64,000 nucleotides of DNA. It comes from UBA1765 sp045629945 (GTDB lineage: Bacteria > Fibrobacterota > Fibrobacteria > Fibrobacterales > Fibrobacteraceae). The stretch is taken from positions 107,279 to 171,278 of the forward strand of contig JAZQSE010000041.1 in assembly GCA_045629945.1 (NCBI GenBank), read 5' to 3'. The position numbers and the translations under genes were made by a program. Of this stretch, positions 16,425 through 24,742 are shown one piece after another. The notes beneath the pieces are model-generated. The model saw only the letters and a list, made by a program, of their open reading frames with translations, did not search any database and was not told the DNA's origin. Each line of letters opens with the position of its first letter. The first letter of the stretch is position 1.

Positions 16425-16727
16425 TTAAAATTCGTAATCTACAACACAACGATCTTCAACGATGGTTTTAACAAAAGCAACAATTTTTTGGTGCTCCGGA
16501 TGAGCCTGGTAAATATCAAGTTCTTCTTTTGTATAAAAAACAGTGTTCAGAGCAAAATCCCAGGCTGCAGGAGAATCATTAAAGTTAAGGCCTGATTCAA
16601 TTTCAATTAATTCAGGAATTTTGTCCTTGAGGGATTGAAACATTTCAATAAGTTTTTCTGCATTTTCTTGTTTAGAAGCATTATTTGCTGTTTCTTTTAA
16701 TTTCCAAAAAACGAGATGACGAATCAT
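16425..16727 (-). CDS. Dabb (stress-responsive A/B barrel) domain protein
   Basis: 100 aa, the full length of a single Dabb domain. It begins MIRHLVFWKLKE and carries a central GLNFNDSPAAWDFALNTVF and HPEHQKIVAFVK, the usual Dabb blocks. Members form dimeric ferredoxin-like barrels; some bind small ligands or act as cyclases, but most have no known role. It lies 9 bases after the glycosyltransferase stop codon and is the last gene of its operon. Confidence 0.85.
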   Translation of the reverse strand: MIRHLVFWKLKETANNASKQENAEKLIEMFQSLKDKIPELIEIESGLNFNDSPAAWDFALNTVFYTKEELDIYQAHPEHQKIVAFVKTIVEDRCVVDYEF

Positions 16728-16736
16728 AAAAACCTC

Positions 16737-17924
16737 TTAATAGTTTGGGGTTAAAGCAAGTTCTCTGTAAAGAGCTAGTTGTCGTTCAAAACAAACTTTC
16801 CAACTAAAGCGTTCTGCATAGTGCCTTGCAGAGTCTTTCAAATTTGTGTCTAAAAGTGATAAAAGAAGAACTATTTTATCGGCTAATTCTTCAGGAGTTC
16901 TTTTTTTCAATAAACAACCTGCAGAAGAATTGCGTACATGTTCTGCGGCTGCTCCAGTATTGGCTGCAACCTGAGCGTTACCTGAAGCCATACTTTCTAA
17001 AATGGAAAGACCAAAAGTTTCCCAGCCAGAAAGAGCTAAACCTATATCGGCACTTGCATAATAACGAGCCATTTCTTCGATTGAAGAAATAAAACCAACA
17101 TAGCGGATATTAGGGAATTTTTTAGCAGCAAGTAAGGCGTCTGGCAATAAAGGCCCGGTGCCTGCAAGAACTAAGGCAGGAGCCTTTCCCAATTTTTTTT
17201 CAAGTAAAGGGTAAGCATCTAAAACTAAATCAAGCCCTTTTTCTTTACAAAAACGATGTGGGAAAAATATTATGGGACGATCTTTGTCACCTTGCTTTAA
17301 AAGGCTCACCAATTTTTCATCGCGTTTTGTCGGCGAGAACATAGATATATCGCACCCAAGTGGTACTTGATGGTGTGCAGGTAAACCTTTTCTTTTTAGA
17401 CGAAGTCTTGTTTCTTCAGCTGAAACCTGGATGCCTGTAAAACCTTTGAATTCATAGCGAGCATAAGCAAAAGCAACCTGACTGGCTAGTTTACCTAATT
17501 TTTTCCCAAATTTTTCAGCAATAGGGCGCTCCACATAGGTAATTGGAAAATCGGCATGCCAAAAGCCCAGAAGTTTTGCCCGAGGCACTATTTTTTTTGC
17601 ATTTTTCCTAACGACAGTTGGGAGAATATAAGGGGAACCGACTTCAATAATGTCAGGTTTGTGTCTCTTTAAAATAGGCGCAATTTGAGAAGATTTCCAA
17701 AGCATACGGTATTCCCATTTACCTGGGAATTTAAACGCTTTAACGTGTTCTATAATTAAAGAATCGGTTAATTGTTCTGTATAAGTTCTGGAATCGGGCA
17801 TCACGAAAACATAAACAGCATCTGTTTCGTAACGATAGAAGTTCATTTTTTCTAAATGATAACGCCGAACACCGCCTCCTGAAGGGCTCCAGAAATTATT
17901 AAAATCCACTATAGTAAGAGACAT
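16737..17924 (-). CDS. Glycosyltransferase family 4
   Basis: 395 aa with two Rossmann halves. The N-terminus has a glycine-rich loop (SPSGGGVRRYH), and the C-terminal nucleotide-sugar domain carries FFPHRFCKEKGLDLVLDAY and WETFGLSILESMASG, the E-x7-E signature of GT4. It should transfer a sugar from an NDP-sugar with retention; acceptor unknown. The start codon overlaps the stop of the primase-like gene (TAATG), so the two are translationally coupled. No other cell-envelope glycan genes are nearby. Confidence 0.85.
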   Translation of the reverse strand: MSLTIVDFNNFWSPSGGGVRRYHLEKMNFYRYETDAVYVFVMPDSRTYTEQLTDSLIIEHVKAFKFPGKWEYRMLWKSSQIAPILKRHKPDIIEVGSPYILPTVVRKNAKKIVPRAKLLGFWHADFPITYVERPIAEKFGKKLGKLASQVAFAYARYEFKGFTGIQVSAEETRLRLKRKGLPAHHQVPLGCDISMFSPTKRDEKLVSLLKQGDKDRPIIFFPHRFCKEKGLDLVLDAYPLLEKKLGKAPALVLAGTGPLLPDALLAAKKFPNIRYVGFISSIEEMARYYASADIGLALSGWETFGLSILESMASGNAQVAANTGAAAEHVRNSSAGCLLKKRTPEELADKIVLLLSLLDTNLKDSARHYAERFSWKVCFERQLALYRELALTPNY

Positions 17925-19786
17925 TATTCTTCTTTTATCCTTGAAGAGTTAGGGTCAGCAATCAAACTCCCTTCAAAAACATGATTTTTACCAAGGCGTT
18001 TGGAATTAACAGTCAAGAAAATGTTTCCGCCTTTTGCTTCTAACCAGTAAATGGCATCAGCGTCTCTTAAGTATGGTCTTGGACCAACGAGATTACCATC
18101 TTGCTCAAGCAAATCACCACCAAGGAATATTGGAATGTCCAAAGCCTTGTAAAGGTCAAGCATCGCAGAAGCTCGTCTTTCATGAATGTCAGTAATATCT
18201 TTATGGTCAGATATTTTTAAATGGTCTATGCCATCTAAAATAACAAGTAAATTAGCGTTACTCTTTTGTTCGTCTTTTAAAATAGTCAGCAATTCCTGAT
18301 TGTCGAATGTCGGGTCATCTTCCCAAATTTCAAAACGATTGTTTTTAACATCGGCAATAAGTTCTTTTGTTGCTTTTAAGATAGCTTGGTTAATTTCATC
18401 GGATTCGTTTTGCTTACGGGTTTCAAGAATAGAAAGCCCAGTTTTCATAGCTACCAAGCGATCAAAGACTTGCCTACGAGGTGTTTCAAGAGCAATGTAG
18501 ATAAGTTTTAAATTTGGATTGTTTTCCAAAAAGTCCAACGCAAAGCTGCTTAAAAGTTGTGACTTGTAAGCATAAGGTTGCGATGACACAAAATAACACC
18601 CTGATTGAATGCCGTCGAGAGTTTCTGTAAGTTTTGGGAACGAATGAAGAGCGTAACCAACACTTTCATTTGATGGACAATTCATTGCTGTATCAAAGTT
18701 TTCTTTGATATCTTGTAACAACATAGAACGACGATGCGAATGAACAGTGTCTTCTTCGGTGCGACGAATGAGTTCTAACAATTGATCTGCATCGTTTTTG
18801 CGAATGATTTTATCAACCGTTTCATTTCTAGGTAAAACGATTGATTTCATTCTAAGGCCAAGATTTTCAGCCATTTTGAGATAGCGTTGGATCCGGAATT
18901 CCTGTGCTCTGCGGTTATCTTCTCGGCGTAAAAGAAGGGTTACTGATTCGGCACCACAAGCTTTTAACTTATAAAGATGGCTTTCTGCTAGTTCTTGGTA
19001 AAGTATTGAGCATACACCAGGAATGCCAGCAAGGTCTGCAGTCAAAGCATCAAAAAAACCTTCAACGATAATCGGGCGTTCAATGTCAGACTGGATATTG
19101 AATGGAATCGTTGCAGGACCAGAAGCAAAGGACATGTATGGATTTGGAGAATCGTCTAAAGTTCTTCCATATACGGAATGGATTACGCCCTTGGCATTAC
19201 GGGCAGGTATGGTTAAACGAGGTTCTCTAGAAAGTTCAAGGTTATCTAAATAGAACGTCACCTGATGGCGTTCAATACCTTGCAACATGCAATAGCTATA
19301 AAAAGGTTCTGGATCTCCGCTATAATAACCAATGCCGTAAAGTTGAGCTTGACCAACGGTCCAACCTCTTGATTCAAGGAATTCGGCAGTAGTTTCACTT
19401 TTAGCAGCTGCCCAATAACAATAAGAAACAAATGCTTCTAGAATTTTGACTTTTTCTCCGCCAAGTTGTTTCCACTTTTGTAATTCTTTGTCTTCGGCAT
19501 TTGCACTACTAGAACCGAAAAATTCTGCGGCTTCTTCTTTAGCCGATGCTTCATCTAAACCATTAAAACGACTGCGGATAATAAATTCCATCAAGTCGCC
19601 TTCGTTACCACATTGCAAGCAACGATAACGCCAATAACCTAAAGCATCATAAAAAAACAAAGATGATTCTTCTGGGGCATGAAACGGGCAACAAGTGACG
19701 AGATTACGTCCCCAACGATCTAAAGCTATACCCAATTGACGAGGGTGGGTCTTTTTATGCGAAAAAGGAGTGTGTTCAGAATCCAT
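17924..19786 (-). CDS. Primase-helicase-like protein (zinc finger + TOPRIM-like + DnaB/RecA-like), motifs degenerate
   Basis: 620 aa from the ATG at 19786, which has GAGAGGA just upstream (an in-frame ATG 8 codons earlier lacks one). Domains: a DnaG-type zinc finger with CPFH (33-36) and CLQCG (56-60); a TOPRIM-like region with IIVEGFFDAL (240-248); and a RecA/DnaB-like ATPase (about 385-600) with a Walker B-like LLVILDGIDHL (513-523). This is the order of T7 gp4/Twinkle primase-helicases. The TOPRIM DxD is missing (LLLRRED only), and the Walker A is VSSQPYAYKS instead of GxxxxGKS/T. It may therefore have lost catalysis. It heads an operon with a glycosyltransferase and sits beside ruvC, without phage genes. 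Confidence 0.72.
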   Translation of the reverse strand: MDSEHTPFSHKKTHPRQLGIALDRWGRNLVTCCPFHAPEESSLFFYDALGYWRYRCLQCGNEGDLMEFIIRSRFNGLDEASAKEEAAEFFGSSSANAEDKELQKWKQLGGEKVKILEAFVSYCYWAAAKSETTAEFLESRGWTVGQAQLYGIGYYSGDPEPFYSYCMLQGIERHQVTFYLDNLELSREPRLTIPARNAKGVIHSVYGRTLDDSPNPYMSFASGPATIPFNIQSDIERPIIVEGFFDALTADLAGIPGVCSILYQELAESHLYKLKACGAESVTLLLRREDNRRAQEFRIQRYLKMAENLGLRMKSIVLPRNETVDKIIRKNDADQLLELIRRTEEDTVHSHRRSMLLQDIKENFDTAMNCPSNESVGYALHSFPKLTETLDGIQSGCYFVSSQPYAYKSQLLSSFALDFLENNPNLKLIYIALETPRRQVFDRLVAMKTGLSILETRKQNESDEINQAILKATKELIADVKNNRFEIWEDDPTFDNQELLTILKDEQKSNANLLVILDGIDHLKISDHKDITDIHERRASAMLDLYKALDIPIFLGGDLLEQDGNLVGPRPYLRDADAIYWLEAKGGNIFLTVNSKRLGKNHVFEGSLIADPNSSRIKEE

Positions 19787-19956
19787 AAAATCCTCTCGTG
19801 TACAAGACACGTTTTTTTAAATCTAATAATTCTCTTTAAAAGCGGTTTCTTCTTTTTTAATAATGTGCGAAAATTCAGAGTTTTTTGTTAATTTTAAAAG
19901 AGAGTTTGGTGAAAATAAATCAAATTATCGCATCAGATTTTTGTCTGAAGGTTTTT

Positions 19957-20514
19957 ATGATTGTTCTTGGAATAGATCCCGGTTCTTATACAACAGGATT
20001 TGCGGTTTTAGAAAAAACAACATCAGTTAAGGTGTTAGATTATGGAGCTATTCTCTGTAAACGTTCTGATAGTGCAGACAAGCGATTATTACACATTGTA
20101 ACCGAACTTGAAAAGATTTTGGATAAGTATCATCCCGATGTTTTAAGCATGGAAGGCGTATTTTTTGCAAAGAATCCTAAAAGTGCTTTGATGCTTGGTC
20201 AAGTTCGTGGAGCTGTTCTTGTAACTTGTTCACGTTATGGATTAAGTTTTGCTGAATACAGTCCTCGTTCTGTAAAAATGGCTGTGGCAGGAAATGGAGC
20301 AGCATCAAAAGAACAAGTTGCTTTTATGTTAAAGGCTTTGCTTAATTTATCTGTAATAGAAGGCCCGTTAGATGCTTCAGATGCTTTAGCTATTGCTTGG
20401 ACTCATGCGTCACCGCCGCCCCTTTTATCTATGCTACCACCTAAAAAGAAGTCTAAGAAAACTAAAAATGCTATGAGAGATTTAGCTATTCGTATGGGAG
20501 CTATTTTACCATGA
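19957..20514 (+). CDS. ruvC: Crossover junction endodeoxyribonuclease RuvC
   Basis: 185 aa from the ATG at 19957, preceded by GAAGG; the ORF extends 24 codons further upstream but without family similarity. The acidic active site is complete: Asp in VLGIDPGSYTTG, Glu in SMEGVFF, and two Asp in LDASDALAIAW. A lysine-rich tail follows. RuvC cuts Holliday junctions with RuvAB, and those genes are not in the window. The stop codon overlaps the start of the next gene (ATGA). Confidence 0.95.
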   Translation: MIVLGIDPGSYTTGFAVLEKTTSVKVLDYGAILCKRSDSADKRLLHIVTELEKILDKYHPDVLSMEGVFFAKNPKSALMLGQVRGAVLVTCSRYGLSFAEYSPRSVKMAVAGNGAASKEQVAFMLKALLNLSVIEGPLDASDALAIAWTHASPPPLLSMLPPKKKSKKTKNAMRDLAIRMGAILP

Positions 20515-21185
20515 TGCTTCGAGAACCCTACGGAATTTCAGAATTGGGACTAGGAAAAATTTTCCCGGAAAATCTTTTTGTAGCAAAAGATATTATTGAA
20601 GATCTTGAAAAGTTGAGACAAAGTGCTTTGCAAGCAGGTTTTTCTTTAAAAGTTGAAAGTGCATTTCGTTCATTTGAAAAACAATTGTCAATATGGAATA
20701 GAAAAGCTTTTGGTGAATTGCCTTTATTAGATAAAAACGGAGAAGTTATTCAGAAGTTACCTGAAAATGAAACAGAAATGATGTATTGTATTTTGTTCTG
20801 GTCTGCTTTGCCAGGGTGTTCTAGACACCATTTTGGAACAGATATAGATGTTTCTGATGCAAGTGCAGTTTCTGAAAATTATGAAGTTCAATTAACGCCG
20901 CAAGAATGTAATGGAATTTTTGCTCCTTTTCATGAATGGCTTTCTGAATGTATAGCATCTGAAAAATCGTTTGGTTTTAGCCGTATTTTTGAACCTGGTC
21001 GAGGGAAAGTACAACCAGAAAAATGGCACTTATCGCATTTACCGACGGCAAGAAAAATACAGGATTCCTTTTCTATAGATACATTAAAAGCAATTTATGA
21101 AAAAACAGATATTGCCTGTAAAAATGCGATTATAGAAAATTTGGAAAAATTATTAGACGAATACGTTTACCCTTATTTTATTTGA
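20511..21185 (+). CDS. M15-family D-Ala-D-Ala carboxypeptidase-like protein
   Basis: 224 aa. The VanY/M15 zinc-site motifs are visible: SRHHFGTDIDV (S-x-H-x-x-G-x-x-x-D) and EKWHLSH (E-x-W-H). The N-terminal VESAFRSFEKQ matches the R-S-x-x-x-Q substrate loop of the family. No signal peptide is seen, which is odd for a cell-wall enzyme. It may act on recycled peptides in the cytoplasm, or the true start may differ. It overlaps ruvC and is followed 4 bases later by mpaA, another peptidoglycan-peptide hydrolase. Confidence 0.82.
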   Translation: MMLREPYGISELGLGKIFPENLFVAKDIIEDLEKLRQSALQAGFSLKVESAFRSFEKQLSIWNRKAFGELPLLDKNGEVIQKLPENETEMMYCILFWSALPGCSRHHFGTDIDVSDASAVSENYEVQLTPQECNGIFAPFHEWLSECIASEKSFGFSRIFEPGRGKVQPEKWHLSHLPTARKIQDSFSIDTLKAIYEKTDIACKNAIIENLEKLLDEYVYPYFI

Positions 21186-21189
21186 TTAT

Positions 21190-21882
21190 ATGTTTCGATC
21201 GATTGCTGAACAAGGGACTTTTTCTTTAAAATTCAAGCGTTATGGAACGTCTGTTCTAGGTGCTCCTCTTTATTATTTACCTTCTGTTTTAAAAACTGAA
21301 CTTCTTGTAATTGCGGGGATTCATGGTGAAGAAGCAGAAGGCGTTTTTTTATTAAGTAGAATTATACGCTCATTGAATCAACCTTTGGAAAAAACGGCTT
21401 TTGTGTTAGCGGCAAACCCTGATGGGCTTTTTCTTGGCACGCGTGCTAATGCAAATGGGGTGGATTTAAACAGGAATTGGCCAACTAAAAATTGGAAAAA
21501 AGACAAGTGTTTTTCAAGGCCTTATCTAGAATCTAAGCCGGAAATAGAACTTTCTGCGGGGAATTCTAGAGGATCAGAACCAGAGACAAAAGCACTATTA
21601 GATTTGATACAAAAACTTTCTCCTAAACAAATTCTTGCGATACATTCTCCTTTAGCATGTATAGATTCATTAAAGCGAACGCCCGTTGTTTTGGCATTAG
21701 AAAAAGTTTTTTCTTTACCATGGGTAGAAGATATCGGGTATCCGACTCCGGGGAGTTTAGGTTCTTGGTGTAAAGAAAATAAAGTGGAATGTATAACGCT
21801 AGAATTACCGCGTCAATCTGGAGAAGAAATAGTTAGGGATTACCAAAAGGGATTTACTGAGATTTTAATAAATGGCGTTTAA
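21190..21882 (+). CDS. mpaA: M14-family murein peptide amidase, MpaA-like
   Basis: 230 aa with the M14 zinc ligands in IAGIHGEEAEG (His, Glu) and LAIHSPL (His), the substrate-binding ANGVDLNRNWP (NPDG...LNRN), and the catalytic Glu in CITLELPRQ. MpaA cleaves the gamma-D-Glu-meso-diaminopimelate bond of murein tripeptide during cell-wall recycling in the cytoplasm, which fits the absence of a signal peptide. It probably forms an operon with the M15 peptidase and ruvC. Confidence 0.85.
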   Translation: MFRSIAEQGTFSLKFKRYGTSVLGAPLYYLPSVLKTELLVIAGIHGEEAEGVFLLSRIIRSLNQPLEKTAFVLAANPDGLFLGTRANANGVDLNRNWPTKNWKKDKCFSRPYLESKPEIELSAGNSRGSEPETKALLDLIQKLSPKQILAIHSPLACIDSLKRTPVVLALEKVFSLPWVEDIGYPTPGSLGSWCKENKVECITLELPRQSGEEIVRDYQKGFTEILINGV

Positions 21883-21914
21883 TTTTAGGTTTAAAACGAC
21901 ACAAGTGAAAATTT

Positions 21915-21950
21915 ATTCAAAAGGCTTTCCAAACGGAAAGCCTTTTGAAT
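21915..21950. terminator. Bidirectional terminator between mpaA and pssA
   Basis: Perfect 16-bp stem ATTCAAAAGGCTTTCC / GGAAAGCCTTTTGAAT with an AAAC loop, between two convergent genes. Confidence 0.9.
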
Positions 21951-21964
21951 AAATTAAAGAAATT

Positions 21965-22753
21965 TTAACGAGAAGCTTCTTCAATGATTTCTTTTCGGTG
22001 AAGAAGTCCGCTACCAAAACCAACAACGATATAAATAGCCATTTCTATTAAAAGAAATTCGCTGATATAAGGGATTTTTTCTGATATAAAAAAGAAACCA
22101 CTAATGTAGGTCAGGATTATTAAAACAATTTGCCCCATATTAATGAATTTATTTTTTCTCATTTGAAGTTTTGGGAGGAATAAAGGGCTTACCATAAGAA
22201 GCGCAGAAACAAGCATTGTAAAGACTGGCACAAATAAAACGAGAGAACTCTGGTTGTCTAAATAACCTTTTGAGAGCATAAAGGCCAAAAGGATAACATT
22301 TAATGCTCCGGCAAATGTGGAAGGCAACCCTGAGAAGTGGTGGTGGTAAGAATCAGAATCTAGAGCGTTGTATTTGGCTAAACGCATTGCGGCACACAAA
22401 ACATAAATGGAAAAAACGATTAAAAGCAAAATGAGATTTTGTGAAAACCATTCAGGAACTTTTGCTTTGTAACAAAATACAAGCCCAATAGCTGGTGCTA
22501 TACCAAATGCAATAAGGTCTGCAAGACTATCAAATTGAGCACCGAAAGCCGAACTGGCATTTACAAGTCGGGCGGCAAATCCGTCTAATTTGTCAAGTAG
22601 AACGCAAAGAATGACAAAATAAGCACTCATACGGAACGGGTCTGCAGAAGAAAGATCGGAAAAAAGTCCAGTAGCCCAACAAATAGCAAAAACACCTAAA
22701 AGAAAATTCATGCTTGTAAAAGCATTAGGCAAGATAAAACGCGAATTTTTCAA
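21965..22753 (-). CDS. pssA: CDP-diacylglycerol-serine O-phosphatidyltransferase
   Basis: 262 aa with about seven hydrophobic helices. The CDP-alcohol phosphatidyltransferase signature D-x2-D-G-x2-A-R-x8-G-x3-D-x3-D is complete, running from DKLDGFAARL to FDSLAD (about residues 54-76). It makes phosphatidylserine, the precursor of phosphatidylethanolamine, in the inner membrane. The decarboxylase gene psd is not adjacent. Confidence 0.92.
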   Translation of the reverse strand: MKNSRFILPNAFTSMNFLLGVFAICWATGLFSDLSSADPFRMSAYFVILCVLLDKLDGFAARLVNASSAFGAQFDSLADLIAFGIAPAIGLVFCYKAKVPEWFSQNLILLLIVFSIYVLCAAMRLAKYNALDSDSYHHHFSGLPSTFAGALNVILLAFMLSKGYLDNQSSLVLFVPVFTMLVSALLMVSPLFLPKLQMRKNKFINMGQIVLIILTYISGFFFISEKIPYISEFLLIEMAIYIVVGFGSGLLHRKEIIEEASR

Positions 22754-22787
22754 AATAAGACCTCTTTGTTTTCTTTTTGCAACAAAG

Positions 22788-24545
22788 TTAGTTTTGTTTT
22801 TTGGTTTGGCGGATAGACCAAAGAGCTTTTACACCTGCTGCGGTGATTAAATTCTCTGGTGGTGCGTAAGGATTCTCTTCTGTTGGGAAATTAGTCCAGT
22901 TTTTAGTCGAGAATTGATAATATTGAGTCGGTTTATAGAAAACAGGAATGACCGGAATATCTTGCATTACAATACGATTCAGTTCTTTGTATGTTTTTCT
23001 GAGTGCGGTAGAATCTTTTAATGTTGGGATAATATCCAAAAGTTCATTTACTTTTTTGTTTTCGTAGCGACCCTGGTTAAAATACAGAGGTTTTCCTAGT
23101 TCTGGTAAAGAGTTACTATAAAGCAACTGTTGTAAGCGGAACCAAGGGGTTGCAACAGAAAGGTCTGCAGTTTGTGTTTTCATAGCAAGGTCAAACGTGC
23201 CTAAACGTAAGTTGCTTTCCCAGACCGGATAATCAACAAAACTTTTTTCAGCAGGTATGCCAATTTCTTTCATTGAACCAACGATAACAAGAATGGCGTC
23301 TTCCCAATCAGTCCAACCTTTAGGGCATTCTATATGAATAGTAGGGAGTTGTTTTCCATCTTTTTCTAAAATCCCATTAGCATTCCAAGAATAACCAGCG
23401 TTTGCCAGAATTTCTTTAGCTTTAGCGGAATCAAACTGGTTGCCAAAACGAGTAGCGTCTTCTTCATTGAAATACTGATTTTCTTTACCGAATGGGAGAA
23501 TTAAGCCTGGACGGATATTAGGAGAGTAACCAGAAATTGCTCTTTCTCTAATTTTTTCAAAATCAATAATGTGAGAAATCGCATGTCTAAAAGCTGAGTC
23601 ATTGAATGGAGGTTTTTGATGGTTGATTATAAGAGTGACTATGGCCCCAGGATTATGATAAGGTGGATTTAAACTCCAAGCCCGAATTGAATCTCTTAAT
23701 TTGTTCTGAATGTGTGGGAGGAAAACAGAAGAAAGGTCTAAATTGCCTTTAGTCATTGCGCTATTAAACGCATTGTTCCCTGCATAAAGAGAATGGATTA
23801 TAAAGCGAGGTGCGGGTTGTTTCCCATCGTATTTAACATTGCCCCAATAGGCAGAATCTCTTTCTAAAACAATTTTTTCCGGTGAAAAAGAATGTAAACG
23901 ATATGGGCCTGAAGCAACAGGATTTTTGGAATTATCAAAAGCGGCAATTTGTGAATAATCATAATTAGAGGCTTGCTTATGTTGTTCAATCAAAGGAGCG
24001 AAAACATGTTTGGGAAGTATAGAAGTCCCTGCAAGAATATTGAGAATCATCAAAGGAGATGGGTTTGTTGGATTAAAATGAAACTCAATAGTGTTATTTT
24101 CTGAAGTTATGCTTTTAAGATATTCCCAAGAACCATGACGTGGGGTGGGCAAAATAGAATCAAGATAAAATGTATAAGTAACATCTTCAGTTGTGACAGG
24201 CTTGCCATCATTCCAACGCGCTCTAGAATCTAGTTCTACAATAATAGATGAATCGGTTTCTGTAAAACTTTGGGCTAGCATTGGTTCAAGCTTTGCTTCT
24301 AGAGGGTCGTAAGCAAATAAGGCTTCGTAAAGCAAGCGGACGTTTCCATCAATCGGAAAATTAGGATCAGCGTTTAATGGATTGAAATTTTTTGGAACCG
24401 CCCAATCAAATCCACCTATATAGAGAGTTTCTGCTCTAGGAAAGGCTTCTACAGTCTGTTGGGGTTCTTTTTGATCGTTACAAGCGATTAAAAAACAAGA
24501 AGGAATAACACATGCAAAGGCAAGCTTTTTCCAAAAAACAGACAT
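22788..24545 (-). CDS. Oligopeptide-type ABC transporter substrate-binding lipoprotein (SBP_bac_5)
   Basis: 585 aa from the ATG at 24545 with GGAGGT 3 bases upstream; the longest ORF adds 21 codons without support. The lipobox FLIAC lies near residue 22. Family blocks: LYEALFAYDP, ESFTETDSS-like and WNDGKPVTTEDVTYTF, SGPYRLHSFSPEKIVLERD, and FRHAISHIIDFEKIRE. It captures peptides (or another ligand of the DppA/OppA group) outside the inner membrane. The permease and ATPase genes are not adjacent, so it is an orphan binding protein here. Confidence 0.88.
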   Translation of the reverse strand: MSVFWKKLAFACVIPSCFLIACNDQKEPQQTVEAFPRAETLYIGGFDWAVPKNFNPLNADPNFPIDGNVRLLYEALFAYDPLEAKLEPMLAQSFTETDSSIIVELDSRARWNDGKPVTTEDVTYTFYLDSILPTPRHGSWEYLKSITSENNTIEFHFNPTNPSPLMILNILAGTSILPKHVFAPLIEQHKQASNYDYSQIAAFDNSKNPVASGPYRLHSFSPEKIVLERDSAYWGNVKYDGKQPAPRFIIHSLYAGNNAFNSAMTKGNLDLSSVFLPHIQNKLRDSIRAWSLNPPYHNPGAIVTLIINHQKPPFNDSAFRHAISHIIDFEKIRERAISGYSPNIRPGLILPFGKENQYFNEEDATRFGNQFDSAKAKEILANAGYSWNANGILEKDGKQLPTIHIECPKGWTDWEDAILVIVGSMKEIGIPAEKSFVDYPVWESNLRLGTFDLAMKTQTADLSVATPWFRLQQLLYSNSLPELGKPLYFNQGRYENKKVNELLDIIPTLKDSTALRKTYKELNRIVMQDIPVIPVFYKPTQYYQFSTKNWTNFPTEENPYAPPENLITAAGVKALWSIRQTKKQN

Positions 24546-24680
24546 TCGACCTCCAAATATTTTCTCATAATATATCATTCTTTTTAATAAAAGAGAATAA
24601 AAAAGCAAAAAAAGAGTAGTTTTTTACGTGAAAATAAACATAGGAAAAAGACATTATTTTTTTGTAAAATAGGCGTTTTT

Positions 24681-24715
24681 TTATCTAACTACTTTAGTAT
24701 CAAAGAGTTAGATAA
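24681..24715. promoter_or_regulatory. Inverted repeat in the spacer before the SBP lipoprotein gene
   Basis: TTATCTAACT and AGTTAGATAA are perfect 10-bp arms around 15 bases. In the minus direction the hairpin is followed by A rather than T, so it is not a standard terminator. It could be an operator or an mRNA structure. Confidence 0.35.
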
Positions 24716-24742
24716 ATGTTTACAGAAATTGACAGATTTATT

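Noticed and set aside
16325..16429. Small plus-strand ORF of about 34 codons (GTG start, reading MNKVSETMENLVEK...)
   Set aside because: It runs through the terminator of the Dabb gene, lacks a Shine-Dalgarno, and its codons are explained by the hairpin arms. It would need conservation to be revived.
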